Under the pieces are notes generated by a model. That model was given only the letters and a program-made list of their open reading frames with translations. It ran no database searches and was not told the origin of the DNA. Shown piece by piece: positions 26,814 to 35,656 of a stretch of DNA of 64,000 bases. A program made the position numbers and the translations under genes. This DNA comes from Candidatus Limnocylindrales bacterium (GTDB lineage Bacteria; Desulfobacterota; Binatia; UBA1149; CAITLU01), in NCBI GenBank assembly GCA_035571835.1, contig DATNBU010000013.1, forward strand, positions 131,369 through 195,368. The letters are read 5' to 3'. The stretch's first letter is position 1; the number at the start of each line of letters is the position of its first letter.

Positions 26814-27686
26814 CTACGGGTTGCACGAATTGGATCCCTCGACGAACTGGCACGAGCCGCTGCAACAAGCTACGCCGCCCGGGGTGCACGGCGCAAAGAG
26901 TCCGATGCAGGGCACGCACTGAAACCCGGTGCTTCCGCTACCGGTATTCTGGCAAGCCGTTTCGCAGCAAGCCTCGCCGCCCAGGCTGCAATCGCCACTG
27001 GTCGGAATGCATCCGAGCGTCGTGCTCGTCGTCGAAGTCGTCGAGGTCGTGGTGGTGGAGGTGGTGGAGGTTGATGGTGGCGTCGGCGTGCACGTATTCG
27101 TGCAGACTCCACCTGCGCCGCAACATGAATTGATTGCGCAGACCTGGCCTGGTGCGCAGTCGCTGGTCTGGGTGCAGTTCGGCGTCACGCACTCAAAATT
27201 ACTGGCGCAAACGCCGCACGTGCTGTCGGGGTTCTGGAACACGTAGCAATCCGAGAAGCCGCCACTTCCACCGGTCTCGCTGCAGAGCGGCGACGAATCG
27301 GTACCACAGAAGTGATTGCCGCAGCCGTCGATGTTCGTCGTCGTCGTCGTCGAAGACGTCGTGGTCGTCGAAGTCGTCGTGGTCGTCGTCGTGCCGGCCA
27401 CGCACTGGTTGTTCACGCAGTTACTGCCGGGATCGCAGTCGCCGCACTGGATCGGAATCCCGCAGCCGTTGTCGATCTCTCCGCACTGCTTGTTCTGCTC
27501 AGCGCAGTCCTGCTGGTCGCAGCACTTGCCGAATTTGTCGGTCGGCTGCTGGCGCAGGCAGAGCTTGCTCTGGCAGCTCTTGTGAACGTGGCAGGTTGCA
27601 CCGTCGGGTTTGCCGCCGGCGACGCTCAAGTCGGCGAACGCAAAGACTGCGATCAAGGTAAGTGTAACGGAGAAAGACTTTTTCAT
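26814..27686 (-). CDS. secreted Cys-rich protein with poly-Thr linkers
   Basis: 290 aa, start MKKSFSVTLTLIAVFAFADLSVAGG with a clear signal peptide; the ATG at 27686 has AGAAGGGGG upstream. The mature part has three Cys-rich modules (about residues 25-95, 122-200, 225-290; one reads CAPGQVCAINSCCGAGGVC) separated by two Thr/Ser-only linkers of about 20 residues (near 97-117 and 204-222). The pattern resembles modular extracellular proteins with glycosylated linkers. The linkers come from GTC/GAC-type triplet runs, which could change length by slippage. Function unknown; it is divergent from nirK. Confidence 0.75.
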   Translation of the reverse strand: MKKSFSVTLTLIAVFAFADLSVAGGKPDGATCHVHKSCQSKLCLRQQPTDKFGKCCDQQDCAEQNKQCGEIDNGCGIPIQCGDCDPGSNCVNNQCVAGTTTTTTTSTTTTSSTTTTTNIDGCGNHFCGTDSSPLCSETGGSGGFSDCYVFQNPDSTCGVCASNFECVTPNCTQTSDCAPGQVCAINSCCGAGGVCTNTCTPTPPSTSTTSTTTTSTTSTTSTTLGCIPTSGDCSLGGEACCETACQNTGSGSTGFQCVPCIGLFAPCTPGGVACCSGSCQFVEGSNSCNP

Positions 27687-27787
27687 CGGACCCCCTTCTT
27701 GGGACCGGCGTCCGCCAGCCCAGCGTGTTCCAGGGAGCAACCTTTCATGACAGGTGGTCCGGGACAAGAGAGCCAGGCGATCAGCGC

Positions 27788-27816
27788 GTTATTTCGCGGC
27801 CTTTCCCGCGTATACT
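27788..27816 (+). promoter_or_regulatory. possible nirK promoter
   Basis: TATACT (27811-27816) is a good -10 box; 17 bp upstream is GTTATT, a poor -35. It lies 145 bp before the nirK ATG. I searched for an FNR/NNR-type TTGAT-N4-ATCAA site in 27687-27960 and did not find one, so regulation by nitrogen oxides is not shown. Confidence 0.3.
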
Positions 27817-27960
27817 GCAAGATGTTTCTGCATTGGATCGCGATGGCAAAGCGCGCCGAAACGCGCTCGGCCAATCCAGATCCTGCCGGGGCACGGAACC
27901 TGCACTCTACTCTGCACCGCACCAGCCAATGGAACGCGTCGCAAGCACAAGGAGACATGC

Positions 27961-29436
27961 ATGGGACCGGAGCGCTCGAAGCAAAAACGCAGTCCGACTG
28001 AGCACTTCGGCCGCTATCGGCAATCGCAGGCACGCATGCTCGCGTTGTGCTTCGGCGTCGCAGCAGTCCTCTTCGGCATTCCCACTTTCGCGAATGCCGC
28101 CGCCGTTTTCCCAGAAGAGAAAGCGGTTCTCACGCACGCACCGCAGGTTCCTCCGCCGATCAAACGACTGACGCCGGCGAAGATGGTCATCGATGTCGAG
28201 GTCCGCGAGTTCACCGCGCGGCTGGCCGACGGCGTCGATTATACGTTCTGGGGTTTCGGCGGGAGCGTCCCCGGGCCGTTCATGCGCGTGCGGCAGGGCG
28301 ATCTCGTCGAGTTCCACCTCGACAACCATCCTGACAACAAGCTGCCGCACAACATCGACCTGCACGCGGTGACGGGCCCGGGAGGCGGAGCGGCATCATC
28401 GTTCACGGCGCCCGGGCACACTTCGATCTTCTCGTTCACGGCGCGCAACCCGGGGCTTTACGTCTACCACTGCGCGACGGCGCCGGTCGGCATGCACATT
28501 GGCAACGGAATGTACGGACTGATCCTCGTCGAGCCCGAAGGCGGGCTTACGCCGGTCGATCATGAGTACTACGTGATGCAGGGCGAGTTCTACACGACCG
28601 GACGCTACGGCGAACAGGGCCTGCAGCCGTTCTCGATGGAAAAAGCTCTGCGCGAGGATGCCGACTACGTGGTCTTCAACGGCTCGGTCGGTGCGCTGGT
28701 CGGAGACAACGCGCTGCACGCGAACGTGGGCGAAACCGTCCGGCTTTTTGTCGGCAACGGCGGACCCAACCTGGTCTCGTCCTTTCATGTCATTGGAGAG
28801 ATCTTCGACAATGTCTTCGCCGAAGGCGGGACGTTCGCGAACCACCACGTGCAGACCACGCTCGTCCCGGCCGGCGGTTCTGCGATCGTCGAGTTCAAGG
28901 TGGAAGTGCCCGGCACGTACGTGATCGTCGATCATTCGATCTTCCGCACGTTCAACAAGGGCTCGCTCGGCATGCTCAAGGTCGATGGCGAGCTCGCTCC
29001 CGAAATCTATTCCGGAAAACAGTTCGACGAGGTCTATCTGCCCGAAGGCCAGCCCACGCAGGTCCCAAAGCCGGCCGCCCCGACGCATGCTCTGTCGATG
29101 GCCGAACGCATCTCGGAAGGCGAGCGGGTCTTCAATCGCACGTGCATGGCGTGCCATCAGTCGAGCGGCCAGGGTCTGCCCGGCATCTTCCCGCCGCTTG
29201 CCGGTTCGGACTTCCTCTTGGCCGACCCGCAACGTGCGATTCACATCGTGATCGAAGGCAAGCAGGGCGAAGTCGTCGTCAACGGGAACAAGTACAACCA
29301 GGTGATGACGCCGCAGAACCTGTCCGACGACGAGATTGCCAACGTGCTGACGTTCGTGATGAACAGCTGGGGCAATCACTCGCCGATGCTGAGTCCGGAC
29401 GATGTCGCCAAAGTGCGCGCGACGATTCCGAAGTAG
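27961..29436 (+). CDS. nirK: copper nitrite reductase fused to cytochrome c
   Basis: 491 aa. After a signal peptide (hydrophobic segment [21 protein letters not shown]) come two cupredoxin domains and a C-terminal cytochrome c. Type 1/2 copper ligands are seen in [10 protein letters not shown] (His, catalytic Asp, His) and [18 protein letters not shown] (His, Cys, His, Met), and the second domain has [11 protein letters not shown] (catalytic His) and [14 protein letters not shown]. This is the AniA-type class. [11 protein letters not shown] at about residue 398 is the haem site and [23 protein letters not shown] the distal part. It reduces nitrite to NO in the periplasm, the tethered haem acting as internal electron donor. 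Start ATG 27961 follows AAGGAGA. It heads the operon nirK-nirV-SCO. Confidence 0.93.
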   Translation: MGPERSKQKRSPTEHFGRYRQSQARMLALCFGVAAVLFGIPTFANAAAVFPEEKAVLTHAPQVPPPIKRLTPAKMVIDVEVREFTARLADGVDYTFWGFGGSVPGPFMRVRQGDLVEFHLDNHPDNKLPHNIDLHAVTGPGGGAASSFTAPGHTSIFSFTARNPGLYVYHCATAPVGMHIGNGMYGLILVEPEGGLTPVDHEYYVMQGEFYTTGRYGEQGLQPFSMEKALREDADYVVFNGSVGALVGDNALHANVGETVRLFVGNGGPNLVSSFHVIGEIFDNVFAEGGTFANHHVQTTLVPAGGSAIVEFKVEVPGTYVIVDHSIFRTFNKGSLGMLKVDGELAPEIYSGKQFDEVYLPEGQPTQVPKPAAPTHALSMAERISEGERVFNRTCMACHQSSGQGLPGIFPPLAGSDFLLADPQRAIHIVIEGKQGEVVVNGNKYNQVMTPQNLSDDEIANVLTFVMNSWGNHSPMLSPDDVAKVRATIPK

Positions 29437-29445
29437 GAGAGGGCG

Positions 29446-30294
29446 GTGACGCGGCGCAATCGCGCGCGACGCAGCGCGACCGCCGCCGTCGTCGTTCTTG
29501 CGCTGGCCGCGATGGCCGAAGCGGCGCCCGAACGCGTCGCGGCAGGTTCCGCATCAGCGATCGTCAACGCGCCGCCGGGGATGATCCTGATCCCGGCAGG
29601 CACGTACGAGCCGCTCTACAAGAACGAAGGCACCAGTCCGGTCGCGGCGTTCTTTCTCGACGAGGTGCCGGTCACCAACGCCGAGTTCCTCGACTTCGTC
29701 GAAGCCAATCCGCGCTGGCGGCGCTCCCAGGCTCCGAAGCTCTTCGTGGACGGGCATTATCTCGAACAGTGGCAGAGCGATCTCGAGCTTGGCTCTCCCG
29801 ACAGGATCCGCCCGGACGGTCCGGTGACCAACGTGTCGTGGTTTGCCGCGCGTGCGTACGCAAAATGGCGCGGCAAACGGCTGCCGAGCCTCGCCGAATG
29901 GGAAATGGCCGCTGCAGCGAGCGACACCAGCGCGCGCGGCAAAGACGACCCTGCGCACTACCAGAAGATCCTCGCATGGTATGCGCAGCCGACGCATTTC
30001 CCGCTTCCCGCCGTCCGTTCGATGCCGCCCGACTTCCACGGCGTGCGCGGTCTTCACGGGCTGGTCTGGGAATGGGTCGAGGACTTCAACACAGCCATGG
30101 TCACCGGCGAGTCGCGCGCCGACACCGGCCTCGATCGGAATCTCTTCTGCGGATCCGGAGCTGCCGGTGCATCCGACTTTCGCGACTATGCAGCCTTCAT
30201 GCGCTACGCGTTCCGCAGCAGTCTCGAAGCAAAGTATTCCGTTCCCAACCTCGGATTTCGCTGCGCGCGCAGCACAACGGACGAAAGCAGATGA
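29446..30294 (+). CDS. nirV: NirV-like SUMF1/FGE-sulfatase domain protein
   Basis: 282 aa exported protein (signal near ATAAVVVLALAAMAEAA). It has the SUMF1/formylglycine-generating-enzyme fold: GMILIPAGTYEP, VPVTNAEFLDFVE, PVTNVSWFAARAYAKWRGKRLPSLAEWE, GLVWEWVEDF and a C-terminal NLGFRCAR. The two catalytic cysteines of true FGE enzymes are not in their places, so it is probably not a sulfatase activator. A gene of this type called nirV follows nirK in Rhodobacter sphaeroides; its exact role is unproven. The GTG start at 29446, with AGGAGAGGG upstream, lies 9 bp after nirK and its stop overlaps the SCO start. Confidence 0.82.
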   Translation: MTRRNRARRSATAAVVVLALAAMAEAAPERVAAGSASAIVNAPPGMILIPAGTYEPLYKNEGTSPVAAFFLDEVPVTNAEFLDFVEANPRWRRSQAPKLFVDGHYLEQWQSDLELGSPDRIRPDGPVTNVSWFAARAYAKWRGKRLPSLAEWEMAAAASDTSARGKDDPAHYQKILAWYAQPTHFPLPAVRSMPPDFHGVRGLHGLVWEWVEDFNTAMVTGESRADTGLDRNLFCGSGAAGASDFRDYAAFMRYAFRSSLEAKYSVPNLGFRCARSTTDESR

Positions 30295-30896
30295 AAACTC
30301 CGACCCTGCTTCTCGCGGCAACACTGCTCATGTGCGCAGCCGCCGGTGCAGTCTCTGCGGCGACGCCGCAAGTGTCCGCAGCGGCAGCCGGCGAGATCGA
30401 TCCGGCGTCGATCTACCAGGTGGAATCGCGCTGGACGCGTGCCGACGGCGAAAAGATCGCGCTCGCGTCGCTTCGCGGCAAGGTGCGCGTGCTCGCCATC
30501 TTCTATTCGGCCTGCGAGTACGCATGCCCGATCATCATCGGCCGCATCAAGTCGGTCGAAGCCTCGCTACCGGACAAGCTGCGCAGCGACGTCGGCTTCG
30601 TCCTGGTGTCGATGGACCCTGCCCACGACGATCCCGCGCAGCTTCGGGCGTATGCCGAACGCATGGAGCTCAAAGGCGACTGGACGCTGCTCCATGGTAG
30701 CGACGACGACGTCCGCGAGCTGGCCGCACTTCTCGGCTTCCGCTACCGGCAGGAAAAAGACGGCGGCTACTCCCACAGCAACATGATCACCGTGCTCGAC
30801 GCCGAAGGCAGGATCGTCAAGCAAAGTATCGGACTGGATGCGGATGCAGGCGACGTCGTCGAAGCCGTAACGTCGCTCGTCGCTCACGCAAAGTAA
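30291..30896 (+). CDS. SCO1/SenC-family copper chaperone
   Basis: 201 aa with signal peptide MKTPTLLLAATLLMCAAAG. Thioredoxin fold with copper-binding CEYAC (replacing CxxxC in IFYSACEYACPIIIG) and the distal histidine in GGYSHSNMITVLD. The ATG overlaps the nirV stop in ATGA. In its operon with nirK it most likely delivers copper to the nitrite reductase, whereas the classical family target is cytochrome oxidase CuA. Acts in the periplasm, membrane-anchored or secreted. Confidence 0.88.
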   Translation: MKTPTLLLAATLLMCAAAGAVSAATPQVSAAAAGEIDPASIYQVESRWTRADGEKIALASLRGKVRVLAIFYSACEYACPIIIGRIKSVEASLPDKLRSDVGFVLVSMDPAHDDPAQLRAYAERMELKGDWTLLHGSDDDVRELAALLGFRYRQEKDGGYSHSNMITVLDAEGRIVKQSIGLDADAGDVVEAVTSLVAHAK

Positions 30897-31118
30897 TTTG
30901 CCGGCATCTGCGCCCTGTTTCCCCGGATGCGGGAGATGCATGCGAGTGCGCCTCGTTCGCGGCGACTCGCACGCGGCTCTTTATGGGCACTTCGGGGAAT
31001 ATCGTCTCCTCAGCATTCGTCCATTGCTGCAAGCTCAGTGACTGCGACGCACTTTAGCGGGTGGCGTCACCACGCCGTCGAAGGGTCGGCGATGACACGG
31101 TCTCTGAAGGAGAAAGCC

Positions 31119-31919
31119 ATGATCGAACGACATCCCACGAAATTTTTGCTGGCAGCAGGTGCCGCGGTCGCGCTGACGCTTGCGCCGCTTCCCGCTCGCG
31201 CCCAGGTCCACGTCTCCGTTGGTATCGGGCTTCCTCCGCCGGTCGTGTTCGCGGCTCCGCCGCAGCTCGTGGTCCTGCCGGGAACGTACGTGTACGCAGT
31301 TCCCGATTACGGCGAGGACATCTTCTTCGTCGATGGCTGGTGGTGGCGGCCGTGGCACGGCCACTGGTACCGGTCGCACTACTACGACCGCGACTGGGAG
31401 TCATATTCGAGCGTGCCGTACTTCTATCGCTCCGTTCCGCATGACTGGCGAACCGAGTACAGCCGTCACGAATGGAGAGGCCGCCCGTGGAACTATGAGA
31501 GGGTTTCGTACGACGATGCCCATCAGAACTGGAGCAACTGGAAGCGCGAGCGGCGCTGGAGCTCGGACCACAACGGTGAGGCTCGTACAGTGACGCGCGA
31601 CGTAAGGTCGGCGCCGACTGCGCGCCACGAGTACCGCGGCACGACCACGCACAGCGAGACGCGTGCAACGACGACGCGCCACGAGGGACACGGAGCCGGG
31701 CCTGCGCATCACGAGACGCGCGGCACCGCTCACGAATACCGCGGTCCGCAGCACCAGAGCCATCCGCAGGGTCATCAGCCGCAGATGCACGAGGCCAGTC
31801 GCCCCCAGGGTGAGCATGCAACGCACGGAGGCCATGGAGGCCAAGGCGGCCAGCATTCGCCGTCGCATGGGCCTCAGGGACACTCGGGCGGCGGACACGG
31901 CAACGCGCACAACAAATAG
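31119..31919 (+). CDS. secreted Trp/Tyr- and His/Gly-rich protein
   Basis: 266 aa. Signal peptide (KFLLAAGAAVALTLAPLPARAQ), a Pro/Val-rich segment, then an aromatic block GWWWRPWHGHWYRSHYYDRDW (residues about 70-115, read in two parts) and a low-complexity tail of roughly 110 residues rich in His, Gly, Gln and Thr. The histidines could bind metal ions; the fold is otherwise unrecognised. The ATG at 31119 has GAAGGAG before it. It lies 222 bp after the nirK operon and probably has its own promoter. Confidence 0.6.
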   Translation: MIERHPTKFLLAAGAAVALTLAPLPARAQVHVSVGIGLPPPVVFAAPPQLVVLPGTYVYAVPDYGEDIFFVDGWWWRPWHGHWYRSHYYDRDWESYSSVPYFYRSVPHDWRTEYSRHEWRGRPWNYERVSYDDAHQNWSNWKRERRWSSDHNGEARTVTRDVRSAPTARHEYRGTTTHSETRATTTRHEGHGAGPAHHETRGTAHEYRGPQHQSHPQGHQPQMHEASRPQGEHATHGGHGGQGGQHSPSHGPQGHSGGGHGNAHNK

Positions 31920-31935
31920 CGCACGGGGCTGGCGG

Positions 31936-31962
31936 CGGTCGGGGTAGGGGAGACCCCGGCCG
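31936..31962 (+). terminator. possible terminator hairpin
   Basis: CGGTCGGGGT and ACCCCGGCCG pair over 10 bases with one wobble around a 7-nt loop, 17 bp after the stop of the His-rich protein, followed by a T-containing stretch. Confidence 0.45.
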
Positions 31963-32047
31963 TCGTCTTCGACGTGCTCACTGCAACTGGAGGCGGGCGC
32001 TTCCTCGACGTATCTTGCGCCGCACCACCTTCCAGGAGCACCAGCCA

Positions 32048-32776
32048 ATGCGCATCCGTACCGTTCTGTCTGCCGCGTTCGTCGGCCTTCTCGCAATTCC
32101 AGCCCAATCCCGCGCCGCAGATCCGATCTGCGGCGACGTCAATACCAGCGGGACGGTGACGACGGCGGATGCGCTGTCGGTGCTGAAGCGGGCGGTCGGC
32201 CAGCCGGTGGCGCTTCAGTGCCCTGCGGCGGCAACGCCGCTCGAGTCGGGTCAGAGCGAGTGCTTCAACGAGGGCGGTGACGTCATCAACTGCGCCGGCA
32301 CGGGTCAGGATGCGGCGCTCAAAAAAGGCGTGCCGGCGACATACACCGACAACGGCAACGGCACGATCACCGACGAGACGACCGGGCTTACGTGGGAGAA
32401 GCTGTCGGAGGACGGCAGCATCCACGATGAAGGCAACGTCTATACGTGGAGCGAAGCGCTCGACCGCGTCGATACGCTCAACTCGCAGTCGTTCGCCGGA
32501 CACAACGACTGGCGGCTGCCGAACATCGTCGAGGCGCGCACGCTTCTCAATTTCGATACGTTCAGTCCCGCCGTCGCTCCCGAATTCGACAGCAACTGCG
32601 GAACCGGCTGCACGGTGCTGACCTGCAACTGCATCCAGCCGGACTGGTACTGGACGTCGACGACGTACCAGGAGACCAACGAGGACGCGTGGTTCGTCGA
32701 CATGTACAACGGCTACACCGACTCGACGACGAAGACCGAGCAGAACTTCGCGCGCGCGGTTCGCGGCGGCCTCTGA
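32048..32776 (+). CDS. exported DUF1566 protein with dockerin-like segment
   Basis: 242 aa. Signal peptide MRIRTVLSAAFVGLLAIPAQSRA, then CGDVNTSGTVTTADALSVLKRAVGQ, a calcium-loop/dockerin-like repeat like the one at the end of the RCC1-like protein, and then a DUF1566 (Lcl) domain: DNGNGTITDETTGLTWEK, TWSEALDRVDTLN, GHNDWRLPNIVEARTLL, WYWTSTTYQ, AWFVDMYNG, ARAVRGG. DUF1566 domains occur in surface proteins of uncertain role. The ATG at 32048 has AGGAG upstream. Probably anchored or secreted. Confidence 0.75.
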   Translation: MRIRTVLSAAFVGLLAIPAQSRAADPICGDVNTSGTVTTADALSVLKRAVGQPVALQCPAAATPLESGQSECFNEGGDVINCAGTGQDAALKKGVPATYTDNGNGTITDETTGLTWEKLSEDGSIHDEGNVYTWSEALDRVDTLNSQSFAGHNDWRLPNIVEARTLLNFDTFSPAVAPEFDSNCGTGCTVLTCNCIQPDWYWTSTTYQETNEDAWFVDMYNGYTDSTTKTEQNFARAVRGGL

Positions 32777-32982
32777 CGGCGCGCACAGAGCCGGATCGAT
32801 CGTCCCCGCACGGCCGAGCCGCGGCCGCTTCGGCAGCCCGAAACCGCCTCTTACGCCGGGCCAGGCGCCGAGGTACGCACCGGTGCCGCCGGATGTGCAG
32901 CGACGGCTTTGAAACCGGCAAGTTGCGCCGCTAAGGTGCGCCGGATTCCAGCTTTTCCCGATTGAAAAAGGGGCCTCACCCG

Positions 32983-34431
32983 GTGCGAAATCCTGTTTCT
33001 CGTCGTTCCACGTTCCGTCTTGCGCCTGGCGCAACCTCCACGATCATGGCCTCGGCCTTTGCCCTGGCGATGCTTCTGTCGGCCGATTGCGGCGGCAGCA
33101 AGGACAAGAAGAACCCGCCGCCACCGCGCATCGTCATCGAGGAAAACGAGTCCATTCAGGATGTTGGCGAGCGATTCGTCCTCGATGCCGGCCAGACGAC
33201 CGATCCCAACGGTCCCCAGGACGGCCTCGAGTTCCAGTGGCGAATCGTCAGCGGCGGCAGCGACGACACCGCGCTGGATGACCACTGCCGCAACGACGCC
33301 AACGTGGTCTGTACGACCAACGACGACGACCACTGCAGCACCGACGACTCCATTTTCTGCCACGAGAACGACGACTGCCCGAGTCCCGGGACCTGCGTAA
33401 TCAACTCCGGCACGTCCTCTCCGGACTGCGAAACCGGGATCTGCGGGCTGGGCGAGGGCGACGAGGGCGTCGTCGCGACCTTCCGCGCCGACGTGGCCGG
33501 TCCGTTCGAGGTGCGCCTGACCGCCATCGGCGACGAGTCGAACGCGACCAAGACGATCGAGCTCAATACGTTCCCGTCGCTCTATCTGGTCGGCTCGCTG
33601 CTTCAGTTCGGCGGCACCGAGGGCAAGCTTCTCGGACCGGTCGCCGACGCCGACGAGTTCACGACCGAGCCGGTGCAGGGGGCTTCGGATCCGGCCAACG
33701 GCAACCTCGTCATCATCGACGATTCACTCGATCTGGTGCGCGTGTTCGACCTGCGCACCGGCACGATCGTAGGCGCGTTCGGCGACAGCGATCGCCAGGT
33801 CAACGATCCGGCCGCGCTGACTTTCCATCCGGTCACGAACCGCCTGTACATCGCCGAAGCTTCGGGACGCGTGCTGGTGTTCGACGACACGACGCAGCTG
33901 CTGATCAACAAGTTCGGCGACGTCGAAGATCATCCGACCGCGCTGCGCTTCTCGCCGCTCGGCGACGATCCGGACCTGCTCGTCGTCGACGGAACTCCGG
34001 GCGTCAAGGTCTACGACGCGAACGGTGTCGCGCAGGGCGTGCTCGGCGAGACCGCGACGGCAACGGACGAGCCCGTCGATCTCGACTTCCTCGACAACGG
34101 CACGCTCCTGATCGCTGACCGCACCGGCAAGGTCGTGCGCTGCGATTCGGACGGCACGGGGTGCGGAAGCTTCAGTGCCGAGCTCGACGGTATGCTGGCG
34201 AACGGCAGCCCGACGGCGATTGCCGTCAATCCGTCGGCCGAGTTCACCGACAACGACGTGCTCGTCACCGATCCGGTCGGCCAGCGCGTGATCGCATGCA
34301 AGTCGAACGGCAACGGTTGCGCGACGTTCGGCGAAACCGACGACGTCGATTCCGAATACCGCGACATCTTCTTCGCACCGCAGGAGACGCCTACCACGGC
34401 GTCCTCTACGACTACGACGACGCTCGACTGA
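32983..34431 (+). CDS. exported beta-propeller (NHL-like) protein with poly-Thr tail
   Basis: 482 aa from the GTG at 32983 (AAGGGG about 10 bp upstream; a TTG at 32962 would add seven residues). The hydrophobic MASAFALAMLLSADCGGS could be a signal or a lipoprotein-type signal, though the Asp before Cys is atypical. Residues about 50-180 form an Ig-like region with Cys pairs (HCSTDDSIFCHENDDC); the rest has repeated motifs of the type VFDLRTGTIVGAFGD, LYIAEASGRVLVFDD and LLIADRTGKVVRCD, as in NHL/SMP-30 propellers. It ends in TTTTTLD. Function unknown. Confidence 0.65.
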   Translation: MRNPVSRRSTFRLAPGATSTIMASAFALAMLLSADCGGSKDKKNPPPPRIVIEENESIQDVGERFVLDAGQTTDPNGPQDGLEFQWRIVSGGSDDTALDDHCRNDANVVCTTNDDDHCSTDDSIFCHENDDCPSPGTCVINSGTSSPDCETGICGLGEGDEGVVATFRADVAGPFEVRLTAIGDESNATKTIELNTFPSLYLVGSLLQFGGTEGKLLGPVADADEFTTEPVQGASDPANGNLVIIDDSLDLVRVFDLRTGTIVGAFGDSDRQVNDPAALTFHPVTNRLYIAEASGRVLVFDDTTQLLINKFGDVEDHPTALRFSPLGDDPDLLVVDGTPGVKVYDANGVAQGVLGETATATDEPVDLDFLDNGTLLIADRTGKVVRCDSDGTGCGSFSAELDGMLANGSPTAIAVNPSAEFTDNDVLVTDPVGQRVIACKSNGNGCATFGETDDVDSEYRDIFFAPQETPTTASSTTTTTLD

Positions 34432-34456
34432 GAAACCACGGAAAACGCGGCGGAGA

Positions 34457-35617
34457 ATGACGACACGGGATCGAGCGTTCTTCGAAGCGCAGGAAAGGCA
34501 GGCGCTGGCTCCGTACGCGATGCGCTCGGAGAACAGCCGCGGCCGCGAGTATCCCGAGCCGGAGCACCCGCTGCGGCCTGCCTTTCAGCGCGACCGCGAC
34601 CGCATCATTCATTCGAGCGCGTTCCGCCGGCTCGAGTACAAGACGCAGGTCTTCGTCAATCACGAAGGCGATTACTACCGGACGCGCCTGACGCACACGA
34701 TGGAATGCGCGCAGATCACGCGCACCGTCGCCGGTACGCTCGGCCTCAACCGCGATCTCGCCGAAGCCGTCGCGCTCGCGCACGATCTCGGCCACACGCC
34801 GTTCGGTCACGCCGGCGAGCACGTGCTCGACGACCTGATGAAGGACTACGGCGGCTTCGATCACAACAGCCAGAGCCTTCGCATCGTCGAGGTGCTCGAG
34901 CAGCGTTATCCCCAGTTTGACGGCCTCAACCTCACGTACGAAGTGCGCGAAGGCATCGTCAAGCATTCGGGCCGCTTCGACCGCCCGCGAGTGTCCGACT
35001 TCGATGCGTCGAGCGCGCCGCCGCTCGAAGCCCAGATCGTCGACTACTGCGACGAGGTTGCCTACAACGGCCACGACATCGACGACGGCATCCAGTCGGG
35101 CCTGATCACGCTCGAGGACCTCGACGGCGTCGAGCTGTGGGACGAAGCGTTCGCCGAAGTGCGGCGGCTGTGGCCGTCGGCGAGCTTCTCGGTGCTGCGC
35201 TACCAGGCCGTGCGCCTGCTCATCGATCGCATGGTGCGCGATCTCATCGAAGCGATCGAAGGCCGCATCCAGGGCCTCGGCATCGAGACGATCGAGGACC
35301 TGCGCCGCTCGCTGCCGCCGATTGCCGAGCCGAGCCCGGAGATGGGCGCCAAGGTGCGCCAGCTCAAGGCGCGGCTGATGGACCGGCTTTACCAGCACCG
35401 GCGCGTGCGAAGGATGGGTGCGAAAGCGCTGCGCGTGATGCGCGGCCTGTTCGAAGCCTACATGATCGATCCGCGCCAGATGCCGCTCCACATCTGCGAG
35501 CGTGCGGTCGGCGACACGACCATGCCGCGCGTGATCGCCGACTACATCGCCGGCATGACCGACCGCTTCGCGTTCGAGGAATACGCGAAACTCTTCGACC
35601 CGTTCGAAAAGGTCTGA
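34457..35617 (+). CDS. dgt: deoxyguanosinetriphosphate triphosphohydrolase (dGTPase-like)
   Basis: 386 aa HD-domain metalloenzyme cleaving dNTPs to nucleoside and triphosphate, which keeps the dNTP pool balanced. Seen: RDRDRIIHSSAFRRLEYKTQVF, RTRLTHTMECAQITR (first metal His), HDLGHTPFGHAGE (HD motif), ITLEDLD..., and ADYIAGMTDRFA at the C terminus. Cytoplasmic; start ATG 34457, 25 bp after the propeller gene. It is probably the broad-specificity type 2 dGTPase. Confidence 0.9.
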   Translation: MTTRDRAFFEAQERQALAPYAMRSENSRGREYPEPEHPLRPAFQRDRDRIIHSSAFRRLEYKTQVFVNHEGDYYRTRLTHTMECAQITRTVAGTLGLNRDLAEAVALAHDLGHTPFGHAGEHVLDDLMKDYGGFDHNSQSLRIVEVLEQRYPQFDGLNLTYEVREGIVKHSGRFDRPRVSDFDASSAPPLEAQIVDYCDEVAYNGHDIDDGIQSGLITLEDLDGVELWDEAFAEVRRLWPSASFSVLRYQAVRLLIDRMVRDLIEAIEGRIQGLGIETIEDLRRSLPPIAEPSPEMGAKVRQLKARLMDRLYQHRRVRRMGAKALRVMRGLFEAYMIDPRQMPLHICERAVGDTTMPRVIADYIAGMTDRFAFEEYAKLFDPFEKV

Positions 35618-35656
35618 GCGTCTTACGATGCGCCCGCGACGGGATGTGACCGGGCA

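Noticed and set aside
27134..27661. Plus-strand Ser/Arg-rich frame
   Set aside because: Antisense shadow of the poly-Thr Cys-rich gene.
27687..27960. FNR/NNR-type site upstream of nirK
   Set aside because: No TTGAT-N4-ATCAA-like palindrome was found; only a -10-like TATACT is listed.
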